Made by a program: the position numbers and the translations under genes | The notes under the pieces: model-generated | What the model saw: the letters and a program-made list of their open reading frames with translations, nothing else | What the model was told of the DNA's origin: nothing | Database searches by the model: none | Source: Acidobacteriaceae bacterium TAA 166 | GTDB lineage: Bacteria > Acidobacteriota > Terriglobia > Terriglobales > Acidobacteriaceae | Assembly (NCBI GenBank): GCA_000421065.1 | Contig: ATWD01000001.1 | Coordinates: 2,410,001 to 2,474,000, forward strand | DNA: 64,000 nucleotides | Direction: 5' to 3' | Shown: piece by piece, positions 1 to 9,513 of the stretch | Layout of the letters: each line of letters opens with the position of its first letter | How positions within the stretch are numbered: the stretch's first letter is position 1

Positions 1-1
1 A

Positions 2-262
2 GGAGCAGGTTCTGCCAAGGTAGAGCTCGGCGAAGGCGTCCTGGCCACCTGCACGATTGCAGCCGGCGCTATTCATGAGGCCGTTCAAAACGAACCCGCT
101 CTCGATCTCTCCGCCCTGACTTCGATGCTCAATGCGCGATGGAAGGGAGAGTCGAAGGCGGCGCAAACGGTCGAAGCTCTTCTGGTGGGTCAGGTCAGAA
201 GCTTCAGAATCGCCGAGATCCATCACGACTCGAAGGCGATCGCTCTCGATCTTCTGAAATGA
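2..262 (+). CDS. Unidentified protein, C-terminal fragment (5' end outside window)
   Basis: An open frame runs without a stop from the first bases of the window to a TGA at 260-262, giving the last 86 residues of a protein. The fragment is a mix of hydrophobic and charged residues; it ends in a charged stretch with HHDSKAIALDLLK. I do not recognise a family and see no catalytic motif. It is on the same strand as the efflux operon and ends 65 bp before the first ATG of that operon, so it could be its first gene or a separate upstream gene. Codon use looks like the downstream genes, which is the main reason to call it coding. Confidence 0.55.
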   Translation, partial: GAGSAKVELGEGVLATCTIAAGAIHEAVQNEPALDLSALTSMLNARWKGESKAAQTVEALLVGQVRSFRIAEIHHDSKAIALDLLK

Positions 263-327
263 GGCCGGAATAAGCCAGGATTCCAGGGGTTAGCCAGAAC
301 GGATTGCGCAAAGCCCCAGTTGAACTT

Positions 328-1821
328 ATGCTGCTGAGTATCGTGCAATCCAGCGGTCTCCCATGGTTATTGCCCAAATGGCCCTCCCTTGTGTGTTCGC
401 TTGGAGGGGTCGCATTGATTGCGTCCTTTTGTCTTCCACTGGCTGCGCAACAAGCGCCCGGTGTTTCGAGCAAGACCTGGCACGGAAAAGAAGAACAGGG
501 CCTGAACCAGGAGTTGTCTTCCCGGGCCGAAGCCAAGTATGCCATCGATCCGAACCACATCTATACCCTTGCGGAACTCATCGACCTGGCGCAGGAACAT
601 AACCCTGAAACACGAGTGGCCTGGCAGGAGGCCGAAGCGCGCGCCGCAAGCGTCGGAATAGCCAAGAGCGCTCTCTACCCCACAATCGCTGCGACCGTAC
701 TGGGGACGACGATTCGTCAAGCCGCCCTGATCGGCGAATTCTTTCACCGCCAGACGCTTGGCCTTTATCGCCCCGCCCTGCGCGTGGACTACCTGATCTT
801 CGACTTCGGCGGAAGAAGTGGAGCGATCGACGAGGCGAAGGCGAACCTCCTTGTCTCCAATCTTGCCTTCAACGACGTTCATCGCAAGCTGATCTTCCAG
901 ACCTCCTCTGCCTACTACAGGATCCTTAACGCGATCGGACAACGAGAGGCCGCAGAGGTCAGCTTCAAGAACGCCCAGACCATCGAAGAGGACGCCGACA
1001 GCCGATTGCGAAATGGACTCGCGACCCGCCCCGACCTGCTCGAAGCAACTGCGGCCAGAACCCAGGCAGAGTATGACCTGCAGGCTGCAATCGGCGGAGA
1101 GGAGATCGCCCACGGAGATCTTGCAACCGTTCTCGGTCTGCCTCCTGCGACCGTCATTCAGATTCAGAAGGTCGGCGATCTTCCCACTCCCACGGCCATG
1201 GCCGACTCGATCGACCAGGAGATCGATCGCGCCTTCTCGCAGCGACCGGAGCTGATGCAGGAGGTAGCCCGGGTTCGCGCAGCATCCGCGAACATGAAGC
1301 AAGCGCGGTCTGCCTATTTTCCTACACTGACTTTCTCGGGAGACGGCGGCCTCGCTAGAGCGTATGGTCAACAGGACCTGCTCCCCGGCTCCTATGCTGA
1401 AGGCGAGGTCTGGAGCGTCGGTGTCAACCTGAAGTGGACCCTGTTCGATGGCACTCGCCGCGAACATCAGATCGCCGAAGCGCAGGCGGAGAAAAAAGCA
1501 GCCCAGGCTAGAATCAATGCCCTGCGCGATGAGATCGCCAGTGAAACCTGGACTGCCTACTCGAACATGAAGACCGCCCTGCGCCAGCAGCAGTCGGCAG
1601 CGGCTCTGCTCGCCGCGTCCAGCGAGTCCTACGACGCTGCGCGCGAATCGTACGGTTACGGCGTCCGCAATCTTCTCGATGTCGTCTCCGCGCAGAAGGT
1701 CCTGGCGCAGGCTCGTTCCGAAGATGTCTTCGCGCGTACTCAGCTGTTGCTGCAGGTCGCAAACCTGGCGTTCCGCACCGGCGATCTGATCCAGACACAA
1801 CCTCCAAAGGTGGGACCATGA
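328..1821 (+). CDS. TolC-type outer membrane efflux factor (MdtP-like)
   Basis: Predicted outer membrane channel of a tripartite exporter, 497 residues from the ATG at 328. A TTG at 304 would add eight residues; neither start has a clear ribosome binding site. A hydrophobic signal segment around residues 20-40 ends in LPLAAQQ. The rest shows the twofold helical repeat of the TolC family: two long Ala/Gln/Glu-rich stretches, each with an LxxALG/TLFD-type strand region (for example WTLFDGTRREHQ near residue 375). The stop codon overlaps the start of the next gene (ATGA at 1818-1821), so translation is probably coupled. With the next three genes it forms an operon like ytcA-mdtNOP of Escherichia coli, although here the TolC gene comes first. 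The substrate is unknown; aromatic compounds or drugs are a guess from the family. Confidence 0.9.
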   Translation: MLLSIVQSSGLPWLLPKWPSLVCSLGGVALIASFCLPLAAQQAPGVSSKTWHGKEEQGLNQELSSRAEAKYAIDPNHIYTLAELIDLAQEHNPETRVAWQEAEARAASVGIAKSALYPTIAATVLGTTIRQAALIGEFFHRQTLGLYRPALRVDYLIFDFGGRSGAIDEAKANLLVSNLAFNDVHRKLIFQTSSAYYRILNAIGQREAAEVSFKNAQTIEEDADSRLRNGLATRPDLLEATAARTQAEYDLQAAIGGEEIAHGDLATVLGLPPATVIQIQKVGDLPTPTAMADSIDQEIDRAFSQRPELMQEVARVRAASANMKQARSAYFPTLTFSGDGGLARAYGQQDLLPGSYAEGEVWSVGVNLKWTLFDGTRREHQIAEAQAEKKAAQARINALRDEIASETWTAYSNMKTALRQQQSAAALLAASSESYDAARESYGYGVRNLLDVVSAQKVLAQARSEDVFARTQLLLQVANLAFRTGDLIQTQPPKVGP

Positions 1822-2108
1822 ATAAGTCGGCCGTTGCATCCGCGCGAGCCACAGCACGACGCCTGACGGCCATCGCGGGAACGAGCCTTCTGCTCGCAGG
1901 CTGTGGGCGTGCCCCCTCTTTCAACATCATGGGATCTTTCTTTCCCGCATGGCTCATCTGCATGGCTGCAGGAGTAACCTTTGCTGCAATCGTCAATTGG
2001 ATCTTCATCCGATGCCAGTGGGACAAGAATGTTCCCTGGGGCATCCTCGTCTACCCCAGCCTTGCAGCCTTTTTCGCGTTCACGATGTGGTTAACCTTCT
2101 TTGCTTAG
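1818..2108 (+). CDS. YtcA-like small inner-membrane lipoprotein
   Basis: A 96-residue protein with a lipoprotein signal (LLLAGC, lipid-modified Cys at about residue 29) followed by two hydrophobic helices, roughly residues 40-62 and 74-95, separated by a short polar loop with CQWDKNVPWG. This matches the YtcA family, small lipoproteins found next to MdtN/MdtO-type exporters. It overlaps the upstream TolC gene by 4 bp and ends just before the adaptor gene. Its role in the exporter is not established; conservation of the neighbourhood suggests an accessory subunit of the pump. Family assignment comes from motif and context together. Confidence 0.85.
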   Translation: MNKSAVASARATARRLTAIAGTSLLLAGCGRAPSFNIMGSFFPAWLICMAAGVTFAAIVNWIFIRCQWDKNVPWGILVYPSLAAFFAFTMWLTFFA

Positions 2109-2112
2109 TGAG

Positions 2113-3354
2113 ATGGAAATGACACCCGACGACACATCGAAATCCAACCAGCGGCTCGGAGGCATCTTCGCCTTTCTGGTTGTCCTGGGAGCCTGCATCA
2201 CCGGCGCTCTGGTCATCCATCGCATCACCCTCGACCCTCGCACCGACGACGCAGAAATCTTCGCAAACTTCATCGGAATCGCTCCTCTGGTCAGCGGCCC
2301 CATCCAACACCTTTATGTCGCCGACAATCAGCTCGTCAAACAAGGAGAGCCGCTCTTCCAGATCGACGATCGCCCCTATGCCTATGCGCTCGCTCGTACG
2401 AAATCCGACCAGAGGGCACTCCAGGGAGAGATCGAAGATGAACGGCGCATCATCGCCGGCAAGCGCAGCGGAGTCGATGTCGCTCGCTCCAGCGAACTTA
2501 GCTCCGAAGCGAGCCTTCTGCGCGCCTCGGCCTCCATCGAGCAGGCGAACGCCGACGTCAACAACGCCAGAGCCGCGGTCGATCGAGCCGACGCCGAGCT
2601 GGCCTACGCCACCAACAACCTTCATCGCATCGAGCCTCTGCTCGCGAAGCAATTCGTCACCGTCGACCAGATCGATCAGGCCCGCACCCTTCGCATCTCC
2701 CGCGCACAAGCGGCCCAGCAGGCACGTTCTCAGCTCGCCCTGGCCCAGGCAACCCTGAATTCAGCGGAGGCTCAATACAAGCAGGGACAGGCCAATCTGT
2801 TGCAGAGCCATCAGCAGGTGCAGCAGGCATCGCACAACGTCACCACGCTCGAGCCTCTCGAAGGGCAGCTTCCAGGGAAACAGGCTTCCATCGATACGGC
2901 CCAGTACAACTACGACCACACTCGAATCGTCGCCCCATTTGACGCGCGGGTTACAAATCTCACCCTCTCGGAGGGAGCGTACGCCACCGCCGGCCAACAG
3001 ATCTTCACGCTTATCGATACCCGCGTCTGGTGGGCGATCGGCAACTTTCGCGAGACCCAGCTTCATCGAATCCACCCTGGGATGGAAGCGGAGGTCTACG
3101 CTCTCTCCCGGCCGAACCTCCGGTTGAGAGGAGTCGTCGACAGCGTCGGCTACGGCGTCACGCCCGATGCCGATCTGGTCGGAAGGCTGACGCAGCCAGG
3201 GCTTCCCGACGTCCAACGCACCCTCAACTGGGTTCACCTCGCCTCTCGTTTCCCTGTTCGCGTGCGAATTCAATCTCCTCCCACGGATCTATTCCGTCTG
3301 GGCGAGTCTGCCGTCATCGTCATCCGCGGTCAATCCTCTTTCTCCCCCAGGTAG
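2113..3354 (+). CDS. HlyD/EmrA-family periplasmic adaptor (MdtN-like)
   Basis: Membrane fusion protein that would link the inner-membrane permease to the TolC-type channel; 413 residues from the ATG at 2113. A TTG at 2101 overlapping ytcA is possible but less likely. One N-terminal transmembrane helix (about 15-37) is followed by the first half of a lipoyl domain (GPIQHLYVADNQLVKQGEPL), a long Ala/Gln-rich coiled-coil hairpin (about 90-245), the second lipoyl half (VAPFDARVTNLTLSEGAYA) and a beta-barrel region. The order is typical of EmrA/MdtN-like adaptors. It lies 6 bp upstream of the permease gene in the same operon. Confidence 0.9.
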   Translation: MEMTPDDTSKSNQRLGGIFAFLVVLGACITGALVIHRITLDPRTDDAEIFANFIGIAPLVSGPIQHLYVADNQLVKQGEPLFQIDDRPYAYALARTKSDQRALQGEIEDERRIIAGKRSGVDVARSSELSSEASLLRASASIEQANADVNNARAAVDRADAELAYATNNLHRIEPLLAKQFVTVDQIDQARTLRISRAQAAQQARSQLALAQATLNSAEAQYKQGQANLLQSHQQVQQASHNVTTLEPLEGQLPGKQASIDTAQYNYDHTRIVAPFDARVTNLTLSEGAYATAGQQIFTLIDTRVWWAIGNFRETQLHRIHPGMEAEVYALSRPNLRLRGVVDSVGYGVTPDADLVGRLTQPGLPDVQRTLNWVHLASRFPVRVRIQSPPTDLFRLGESAVIVIRGQSSFSPR

Positions 3355-3360
3355 ATCTCC

Positions 3361-5526
3361 ATGGCGAGTTCCGCGATCCATATTCCGCATACCTCGCGAT
3401 TCACTGCATGGTTCAGCAGCTTTCTGCGGCAAGAGCTCTCTCCCTATCCCGGCAGAATAGGAGTCGTCGCCCGGATGGTCCTCGCGGCGACCCTGAGCGC
3501 AATCCTCATCGTCACCTTCAGAATTCCCGGAGGATCGATCGGCGCGCTGATCGCATTCCTTCTCTCCCGGGAAAATCTGCTCTCCACCACGCGATCTGCG
3601 TTCTATCTCGTCCTGGCCTTCGCTTTAGGCGGTCTCTTCGTGCCCATAGGTGCCCGCTTCTTCGCCTCCATGCCGGAGATGCACTTCCTCTGGGAGGTGA
3701 TCAGCCTCTTCGGAATCTTCTTTCTCCTGCGCACGCTCTCCAACTTCGCGCTGGCGAGCGGACTCAGTGTGATCGCCACCAATGCACTTTCCATCTGGTA
3801 TCTGCCCGGCCCCCCGAACGTCAATGTGGAGCTCACGCTCTGGCAGGTGGCAGCGGCGTTTATCGGAGCAGTGACGACCCTCGGCGTGGAGATCGTCTTT
3901 CATTCCATCTCGCGATCGAACGACATCCTCGACGGAATCCATGCCCGCCTGGAACAGATCGAGATTCTGCTGCGAAGCTACGGAACCGGCACCCCGATCT
4001 CGCCCAAAAACGCACAACACCTCGAACAATATGCCGTCATCGGCATGGGCACGATCCGTCGAAATCTTGCGCGCGGCAATGTAAGCGCCGCCTATCGTGT
4101 AAAGATGAGCGCACTCGCTTCCCTGGTCGGTCGCGGGATTGATTTTTCCGCGGCGCTCTCCCAGACGATGCCGACGCTCGACCCCGCCGACCGTCAGCAG
4201 GCGGCGCTGCTTTCAGAAAAGATAGCCGCGATCCGCGGCTCGCTGTCAGTGGATGTACAGCCCAAGCCATCGGATACACCGAGGATGGAAACCACGCGCG
4301 AGCCCCTTCTCGCCGAGTTGGGGCTCTTGGTAGACCTGCTCCCCTCTGTTCTCTCCAGCGATAAAACCATCGACCCTCGGCTTAATATCCTCGAAGAAAA
4401 GCCCAATTCCGATCGCATCTTTGTCGAAGACGCCTTCAGCAACCCCGACCATATTCGCTTCGCTCTCGCCGGAACCCTCGCCGCGACCCTGTGCTACATC
4501 CTCTACGTCGGGCTCGACTGGCCTGGCATCTCGACCTCCGTCACCACCTGCGTTCTCACCGCCCTCAGCAACATCGGAGCATCGCGCCAGAAACAGGTGC
4601 TGCGCATCTCCGGAGCCCTCATCGGCGGCTTCGTCTTCGGCATGGGATCGCAGGTCTTCATCCTTCCCTACATCGATTCCATCGCCGGCTTTGCTCTGCT
4701 CATCGCGAGCGTAACCGCCATCGCGGCATGGGTCGGCACCTCCAGTTCGCGTCTCTCCTACGCCGGCCTGCAGATGGCCCTGGCCTTTTACCTGATCAAC
4801 CTCAACGAGTTCGCTATTCAAACCTCCTTGTCTGTCGCTCGAGACCGTGTCATCGGAGTACTCCTGGGGATCACAATGATGTGGCTGGTCTTCGAAAAAC
4901 TGTATTCGCGACCCGCCGTCGATGAGATGGTCCGTGTCTTTGTCGCCAACCTTCGCCAGATGAGCGAGCTGGTACGGATATCCAACTCCGGCGTGGATGC
5001 CGTAACCATCATAAAAATCCGCATGCAGCGGGATGCAATCTATCGAAACTTCGGCGAGGTCAATGCGCAGGCCGACGCTGTGCCCTTTGAAACCGGCCAA
5101 AGACGCTCTACCCACATGGCCGCCCGCGATCGCATCCGTCGCTGGCAAGCCGCCGTGCGCACCTTCTATCTCCTGGAGACTCCTCTCATCCAATTCCGCA
5201 TCTTCGGGGATCCGCACCAACGGCAGCGTCCGTTCTATCATCTGCAAGACGAGTTTCGTGAAAACTGTGCCGGGGCATTCAACCTTATGGCGGCGTGCCT
5301 CGAGGATCAACTTCGGGGACAACCGTGCGATCGAGCTCCTTATACAAACCTCGGAAAGGTTCTATCTCACTCCACCAGTCCCAACCAAGCTGAATTTTCA
5401 GAAAGGGAGCTAGCGCTGCTCGATATATCGAAGACATTAGCTGTGATCGTCGATCGCATGCACCAGGAGATCACTGAGGAAAGTCTGTATTCGGTTGCCC
5501 TGCCGGGCCAATCACTCCGTCCTTGA
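3361..5526 (+). CDS. FUSC-family efflux permease (MdtO-like)
   Basis: Inner-membrane component of the exporter, 721 residues. Two hydrophobic blocks of about six helices each (roughly residues 35-185 and 360-520) alternate with cytoplasmic segments, the arrangement of the fusaric-acid-resistance (FUSC/ArAE) family. The second block contains GISTSVTTCVLTALSNIGASRQK and a following glycine-rich helix (GALIGGFVFGMG), both typical of this family. It closes the operon; the next gene converges on it 94 bp downstream. Family members export aromatic acids and drugs; the substrate here cannot be read from the sequence. Confidence 0.88.
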   Translation: MASSAIHIPHTSRFTAWFSSFLRQELSPYPGRIGVVARMVLAATLSAILIVTFRIPGGSIGALIAFLLSRENLLSTTRSAFYLVLAFALGGLFVPIGARFFASMPEMHFLWEVISLFGIFFLLRTLSNFALASGLSVIATNALSIWYLPGPPNVNVELTLWQVAAAFIGAVTTLGVEIVFHSISRSNDILDGIHARLEQIEILLRSYGTGTPISPKNAQHLEQYAVIGMGTIRRNLARGNVSAAYRVKMSALASLVGRGIDFSAALSQTMPTLDPADRQQAALLSEKIAAIRGSLSVDVQPKPSDTPRMETTREPLLAELGLLVDLLPSVLSSDKTIDPRLNILEEKPNSDRIFVEDAFSNPDHIRFALAGTLAATLCYILYVGLDWPGISTSVTTCVLTALSNIGASRQKQVLRISGALIGGFVFGMGSQVFILPYIDSIAGFALLIASVTAIAAWVGTSSSRLSYAGLQMALAFYLINLNEFAIQTSLSVARDRVIGVLLGITMMWLVFEKLYSRPAVDEMVRVFVANLRQMSELVRISNSGVDAVTIIKIRMQRDAIYRNFGEVNAQADAVPFETGQRRSTHMAARDRIRRWQAAVRTFYLLETPLIQFRIFGDPHQRQRPFYHLQDEFRENCAGAFNLMAACLEDQLRGQPCDRAPYTNLGKVLSHSTSPNQAEFSERELALLDISKTLAVIVDRMHQEITEESLYSVALPGQSLRP

Positions 5527-5620
5527 CAGGATCTGCCCTCTCCCTCTTGGCTGCCAGCCAGACCGCCGCATCGTGAAGGTGGCACGATATGGCGAGTACC
5601 ATGTGAGGTTCTGGAACACC

Positions 5621-8600
5621 TCAGAAATGAATGCGCAGGACAAACTCCATCGTCCGGGGATCCGTTGCCGCAGTCGCCTGCCCAAAGTTCGAGCTCCCAT
5701 AAGTCGATGCGATCGTAAAGAGAGACAGATGGTTGGGAACGTTGAACATCTCGGCACGAAACTCAAGTCCGATGGACTCGTGAATCGGGATATTCTTCTG
5801 CAACGCGGCATCCCAATTATTGAACAGCGGCCCTTTGATACCGTCATACCGTACATTCCCGTAAGTCCCCGGCGCCGGAAGCGCAAAGGCTGCCGCAGCA
5901 AGGTATTGCTTGCCGCCATGAGCATACGGGTTTCCGACGATATTCATACGCTGCGCCACATTGCTGGTGGTAACCAGATTTCCCGCCGTCGAAACTCCAG
6001 TGGGCTGGGTCACGTTGATGGGAAGACCGCTGGAGATGCGTGTAACGCCGGAGATCTGCCACCCGCTGAGGATGCGCTTATACCAATCCTTCTCGGTCAG
6101 CCAGAAAGAGAACGGATACACATAGCTCGCTACAAAGATCTGGGGTTGGTTGTAGTTTGCCGGACCATAATCAGCGTGTGGATTGAAGCTATCCTGCGGT
6201 TGATAGTCGAAGGTCGAACCTTCCGTGAGCGCCTGGGACCAGGTGTAAGACAGATTGACCACGCCTCCCTGCTTGAAGTTCATCTGTAACCGTGATTGCA
6301 GCGAGTTGTAGTTGGTCGTCAGGCCATTCGTATACTGGTAGATCTCTCCATACCCCTTGTAAGGACGTAATGCATTGATAGCAACGCCAGGGTTCGCCTG
6401 CTGAGTGCCCGCAGCCGCCTGATTGAGATTCTTGCGATAAGTCAGGTTTCCGGAATGTGAACCGACGTAGTTAAGCTCGAAGACCATATTGCTGGCAAAT
6501 CGATGTTGCATCCCAAGGCTGTAGTTATGAATCCGAGGGGGAGCCAGATTCGGGTCCGGAGTGTTCGTAATGTTTTGAGGTGCAGCAGACGTTCCCACAC
6601 TCCCCAGTGAATCCGCATTGCCTGCAGTACCCAGGCTGGCCACCGCGGTAAAGGGTACCTGCGATACAGCGTTGTAGTAATAGTTGCCCTCCACACGCTC
6701 ATAGGATATTCCGTATCCGCCACGCAACACCGTGTCCTGTCTGCCACCGATATCCCATGCAAAGCCGATACGCGGAGCAAGGGTATCGAAGTTCGTGTTG
6801 ACCAGACCAAGAGGCAGATTGTGAAAGAGCGCCTGCACCTGCGGATTGTTGATGATCGATGCCGGAACGACAGACGCAGCCTTGGACGGGAAACTACTCC
6901 CGGGCAACACCAACCCGTTGTACGGCGACGGTGCGTTCGTAATCAGACCGCTTGTCGCGCTGACGGTTGCAGCCATTGAAGGATCGTAGAAGCGAGGGTC
7001 GAAGCCCGAAGCATTGTTTGCCCAGCTGTAGATGGGTTGCATGTACTGCCAGCGAAGCCCCATGTTCAACGTCAGCCTGCGTGAGACCGTCCAATCATCC
7101 TGCACATAAAACTCAGCCTGCGTGAAACGCGCCTGAACCTGCGGCGTGTTGCTGCCTTCGGTGTATTGAGAAAAGTTTCCTTGTACCAGGGCCGCCAGGC
7201 TGGCAAAAGTAAACTGACCGTTCAGGGCTGGCGGTGCTGTCTGGTTCTTGCGGCCGCGCCATACATAAGCGCCCGCTTTGATCGCATGGTTTCCCAGAAT
7301 CCGTGAAAAATCGTCTTTGCCTGCATAGATACGCTGATAGTTATCAAAGGCGCGAGGCGTCGTGGAGGGCAGGCTAAAACCGGTAATGGCAAGCTGCGGA
7401 ATATACGGTGAAGCGTTGTAGAGCGTGGCGTACGTCAGGCCATAGTCCGATCGCAGCACCGGCTTATTGAACTGTGGATTGGCGCCAATGCTATCGGACT
7501 CAAGGATGATGTTGCCGGAGTACGAACCCACCAGCGTATTCACCGTCTTTGTGTTGAAGGTATGCGTCCACTGCAGCGAGGCCGTCAGCCCAGGCAAATG
7601 CCGCTGGAAGATGATGAAGTTCGTCGGATTACCTGTATTGGTATACGAGTCGTGGACAAAGTGGCCGTTGATTTGATTCTTCTCGTTGAGGTTGTAGTCA
7701 ACCTTGACGAGATACTCTTGCTGATCGGAAGGGTTCTCACTTAGATAGCTGAAGTTGCCGGTCGGTGACGTAAGCAGCGTTGCGGCAAGGGCACGTCCGG
7801 TCGCCGTAGTAGGCCCCGCGAGAGCCACATTCAAAGCCGTCGGCGTAGGCACGCTGTAGCTGCCGATGGTCGATGTGCGAATGCGCTTGAAATCCTGGGC
7901 CCAGAAGAAGAACAGCTTGTCCTTTTGAGTGTTGAAGTGCCCCGGAATATAGATCGGACCGCCGACGGTATAACCAAAGTTGTTATAGCGCAAAGGTGGC
8001 TTAACGATTGCGCCGCCGATAGGAATAAACTGGTAAGCCTGAATCGCATCGTTGCGGAAGTACTCATAGGCCACTCCGTGAAAGTCCTTGCCACCGCTCC
8101 GCACCGCGACCGATACCGTCGCGCCCGAGGTACCGCCGTAGCTGGCATCATAGCTCGATGCAACGTTACGAAACTGCTGTAAGGCGTCCGGGGAAATATT
8201 AACAAAGTTGTTTCCACTACCTCCGTTGTCTTTGTTATCCACGCCGTCGATAAAGAAGTTCGCGGAGTCCGTACGGATACCGTTGACGGACTGCGAATTT
8301 CCATTCGCTCCATAGGTGCCGAAGATATTGAAGCCGCTGGACACCGTCTGCGAGACTCCCGGCTGCAGCGTCAAAAGCTGGATGTAGTTGCGGCCGTTCA
8401 GCTGGATCTGGGTCGCCTGCTGGCTTGTAATCACGGCGCCGATCTCCGCGCTGGTAGTCTGAATCTGCATCGCGTCGGCCTTGACCTCCACCGACTCGCC
8501 GACCTGACCGAGTTCCAATGCAATCAGTACTGCGGGTTTAGCCCCTACATCGACATTCACGCCCGTGATTACAGACTTCTTGAAGCCTTGCATCACGGTG

Positions 8601-8836
8601 GTAATGGAGTAAGTACCGACGGGAAGATTAAGTGCAGTATAGATACCGTCCTGATTACTCGTAGTCGTTCGACTAAAACCCGTAGCCAGATTCGTCACCG
8701 TGATCTGTGCTCCAGGAACGACGGCTCCGGTCGGATCGGTCACCGTACCTGTGATCTGCTGGCTATCTACAGCCTGGCCAACGGCAACCATGCTGATGCA
8801 GGCCAGAGCAAGATTTGCGAAGATAACACGATGCAT
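5621..8836 (-). CDS. Oar-like TonB-dependent receptor with carboxypeptidase-regulatory-like N-terminal domain
   Basis: Outer membrane receptor of 1071 residues. The start is the ATG at 8836 (MHRVIFANL): on the coding strand GGAGG lies 5 nt before it, inside the slightly longer frame that begins at 8848. Domains in order: signal peptide ending near VGQA, a carboxypeptidase-regulatory-like beta-sandwich (about 28-110; ITGTVTDPTGAVVPGA), a plug (about 120-240; NGRNYIQLLTLQPGVS), then a large beta-barrel ending in the aromatic FVLRIHF. Acidobacteria carry many such receptors, thought to import oligosaccharides or other large nutrients. It is monocistronic, transcribed away from the PepSY gene, with a near-consensus promoter at 8951-8979. 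The ligand is unknown. Confidence 0.92.
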   Translation of the reverse strand: MHRVIFANLALACISMVAVGQAVDSQQITGTVTDPTGAVVPGAQITVTNLATGFSRTTTSNQDGIYTALNLPVGTYSITTVMQGFKKSVITGVNVDVGAKPAVLIALELGQVGESVEVKADAMQIQTTSAEIGAVITSQQATQIQLNGRNYIQLLTLQPGVSQTVSSGFNIFGTYGANGNSQSVNGIRTDSANFFIDGVDNKDNGGSGNNFVNISPDALQQFRNVASSYDASYGGTSGATVSVAVRSGGKDFHGVAYEYFRNDAIQAYQFIPIGGAIVKPPLRYNNFGYTVGGPIYIPGHFNTQKDKLFFFWAQDFKRIRTSTIGSYSVPTPTALNVALAGPTTATGRALAATLLTSPTGNFSYLSENPSDQQEYLVKVDYNLNEKNQINGHFVHDSYTNTGNPTNFIIFQRHLPGLTASLQWTHTFNTKTVNTLVGSYSGNIILESDSIGANPQFNKPVLRSDYGLTYATLYNASPYIPQLAITGFSLPSTTPRAFDNYQRIYAGKDDFSRILGNHAIKAGAYVWRGRKNQTAPPALNGQFTFASLAALVQGNFSQYTEGSNTPQVQARFTQAEFYVQDDWTVSRRLTLNMGLRWQYMQPIYSWANNASGFDPRFYDPSMAATVSATSGLITNAPSPYNGLVLPGSSFPSKAASVVPASIINNPQVQALFHNLPLGLVNTNFDTLAPRIGFAWDIGGRQDTVLRGGYGISYERVEGNYYYNAVSQVPFTAVASLGTAGNADSLGSVGTSAAPQNITNTPDPNLAPPRIHNYSLGMQHRFASNMVFELNYVGSHSGNLTYRKNLNQAAAGTQQANPGVAINALRPYKGYGEIYQYTNGLTTNYNSLQSRLQMNFKQGGVVNLSYTWSQALTEGSTFDYQPQDSFNPHADYGPANYNQPQIFVASYVYPFSFWLTEKDWYKRILSGWQISGVTRISSGLPINVTQPTGVSTAGNLVTTSNVAQRMNIVGNPYAHGGKQYLAAAAFALPAPGTYGNVRYDGIKGPLFNNWDAALQKNIPIHESIGLEFRAEMFNVPNHLSLFTIASTYGSSNFGQATAATDPRTMEFVLRIHF

Positions 8837-9513
8837 AGGATCCTCCATAAATACTTCCGCACAACATGTTCAACTTCTCGGCGCATTCTGCAGCTACGGT
8901 CCCAGGAAGTCGAGTAAAAGAAAAAAATCTACTTTATTTGTGGCGAGAAATATATAGGAAAGTCGAGCACATGTGTCAAGCATTTACTGGATTTATTTTT
9001 ACTACCCAACTAAAGACATCGAAGCACTGTAAGTTGCACTCCGCAGCTTCAATCAAACGGTATGAAAATTCGGACAATTCGGACAGCTCATGCCTTCTGG
9101 GCTCGCCCATTCCATCGCACCGCATCTGGCATCGATTCCGAATCAAGAGGGTCATGCACACCCGTGATCGGATGGGCTGAAATGAGAAGACCGTCCGTTC
9201 TCTTTACACGAAGCACGGGAGTCCAACGAGAGATAAACGGGTTGACACAAACAGATGCGTACCTCATGGCGCGACATCGATTCATCGTTCGGCCTTGATA
9301 TCGGACTAATGTTGTCGTAATTTGGTTTTACGAGGAAAACACTTCCACGGCTGCCCCAATAAGCGCGACAGGAAGTATTGAATCGATCACCCGAAGGCAG
9401 ACGATTGCTCTCAGCGGAGCCATGCAATCTTCCCTGTCGGTACCGTGGAGAACTGCTTTGGCGAAGAATCCGAGATCTTTGGGAGTAGGGAAGGCATCAG
9501 GACTGGAGACCAG
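8837..9513. other. Divergent intergenic region, AT-rich half next to the receptor
   Basis: This 677 bp gap separates the minus-strand receptor from the plus-strand PepSY gene. The receptor-proximal 150 bp are AT-rich and hold the promoter at 8951-8979. A direct repeat TTCGGACAATTCGGACA lies at about 9068-9086. I see no convincing gene, Fur box or riboswitch in the remainder, although an iron-regulatory site would be expected upstream of the PepSY/siderophore receptor genes. Confidence 0.5.
8951..8979 (-). promoter_or_regulatory. Sigma-70-type promoter of the Oar-like receptor gene
   Basis: Read on the minus strand, TTGACA (8979-8974) is followed after exactly 17 bp by TATATA (8956-8951). The match to the housekeeping -35 hexamer is perfect and the -10 differs at one important position. 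The flanks are much richer in A and T than the surroundings. The -10 box is about 115 nt upstream of the chosen start at 8836. Confidence 0.7.

Noticed and set aside
9242..9247. TTGACA upstream of the PepSY gene as a promoter
   Set aside because: No acceptable -10 hexamer at 16-18 bp spacing.
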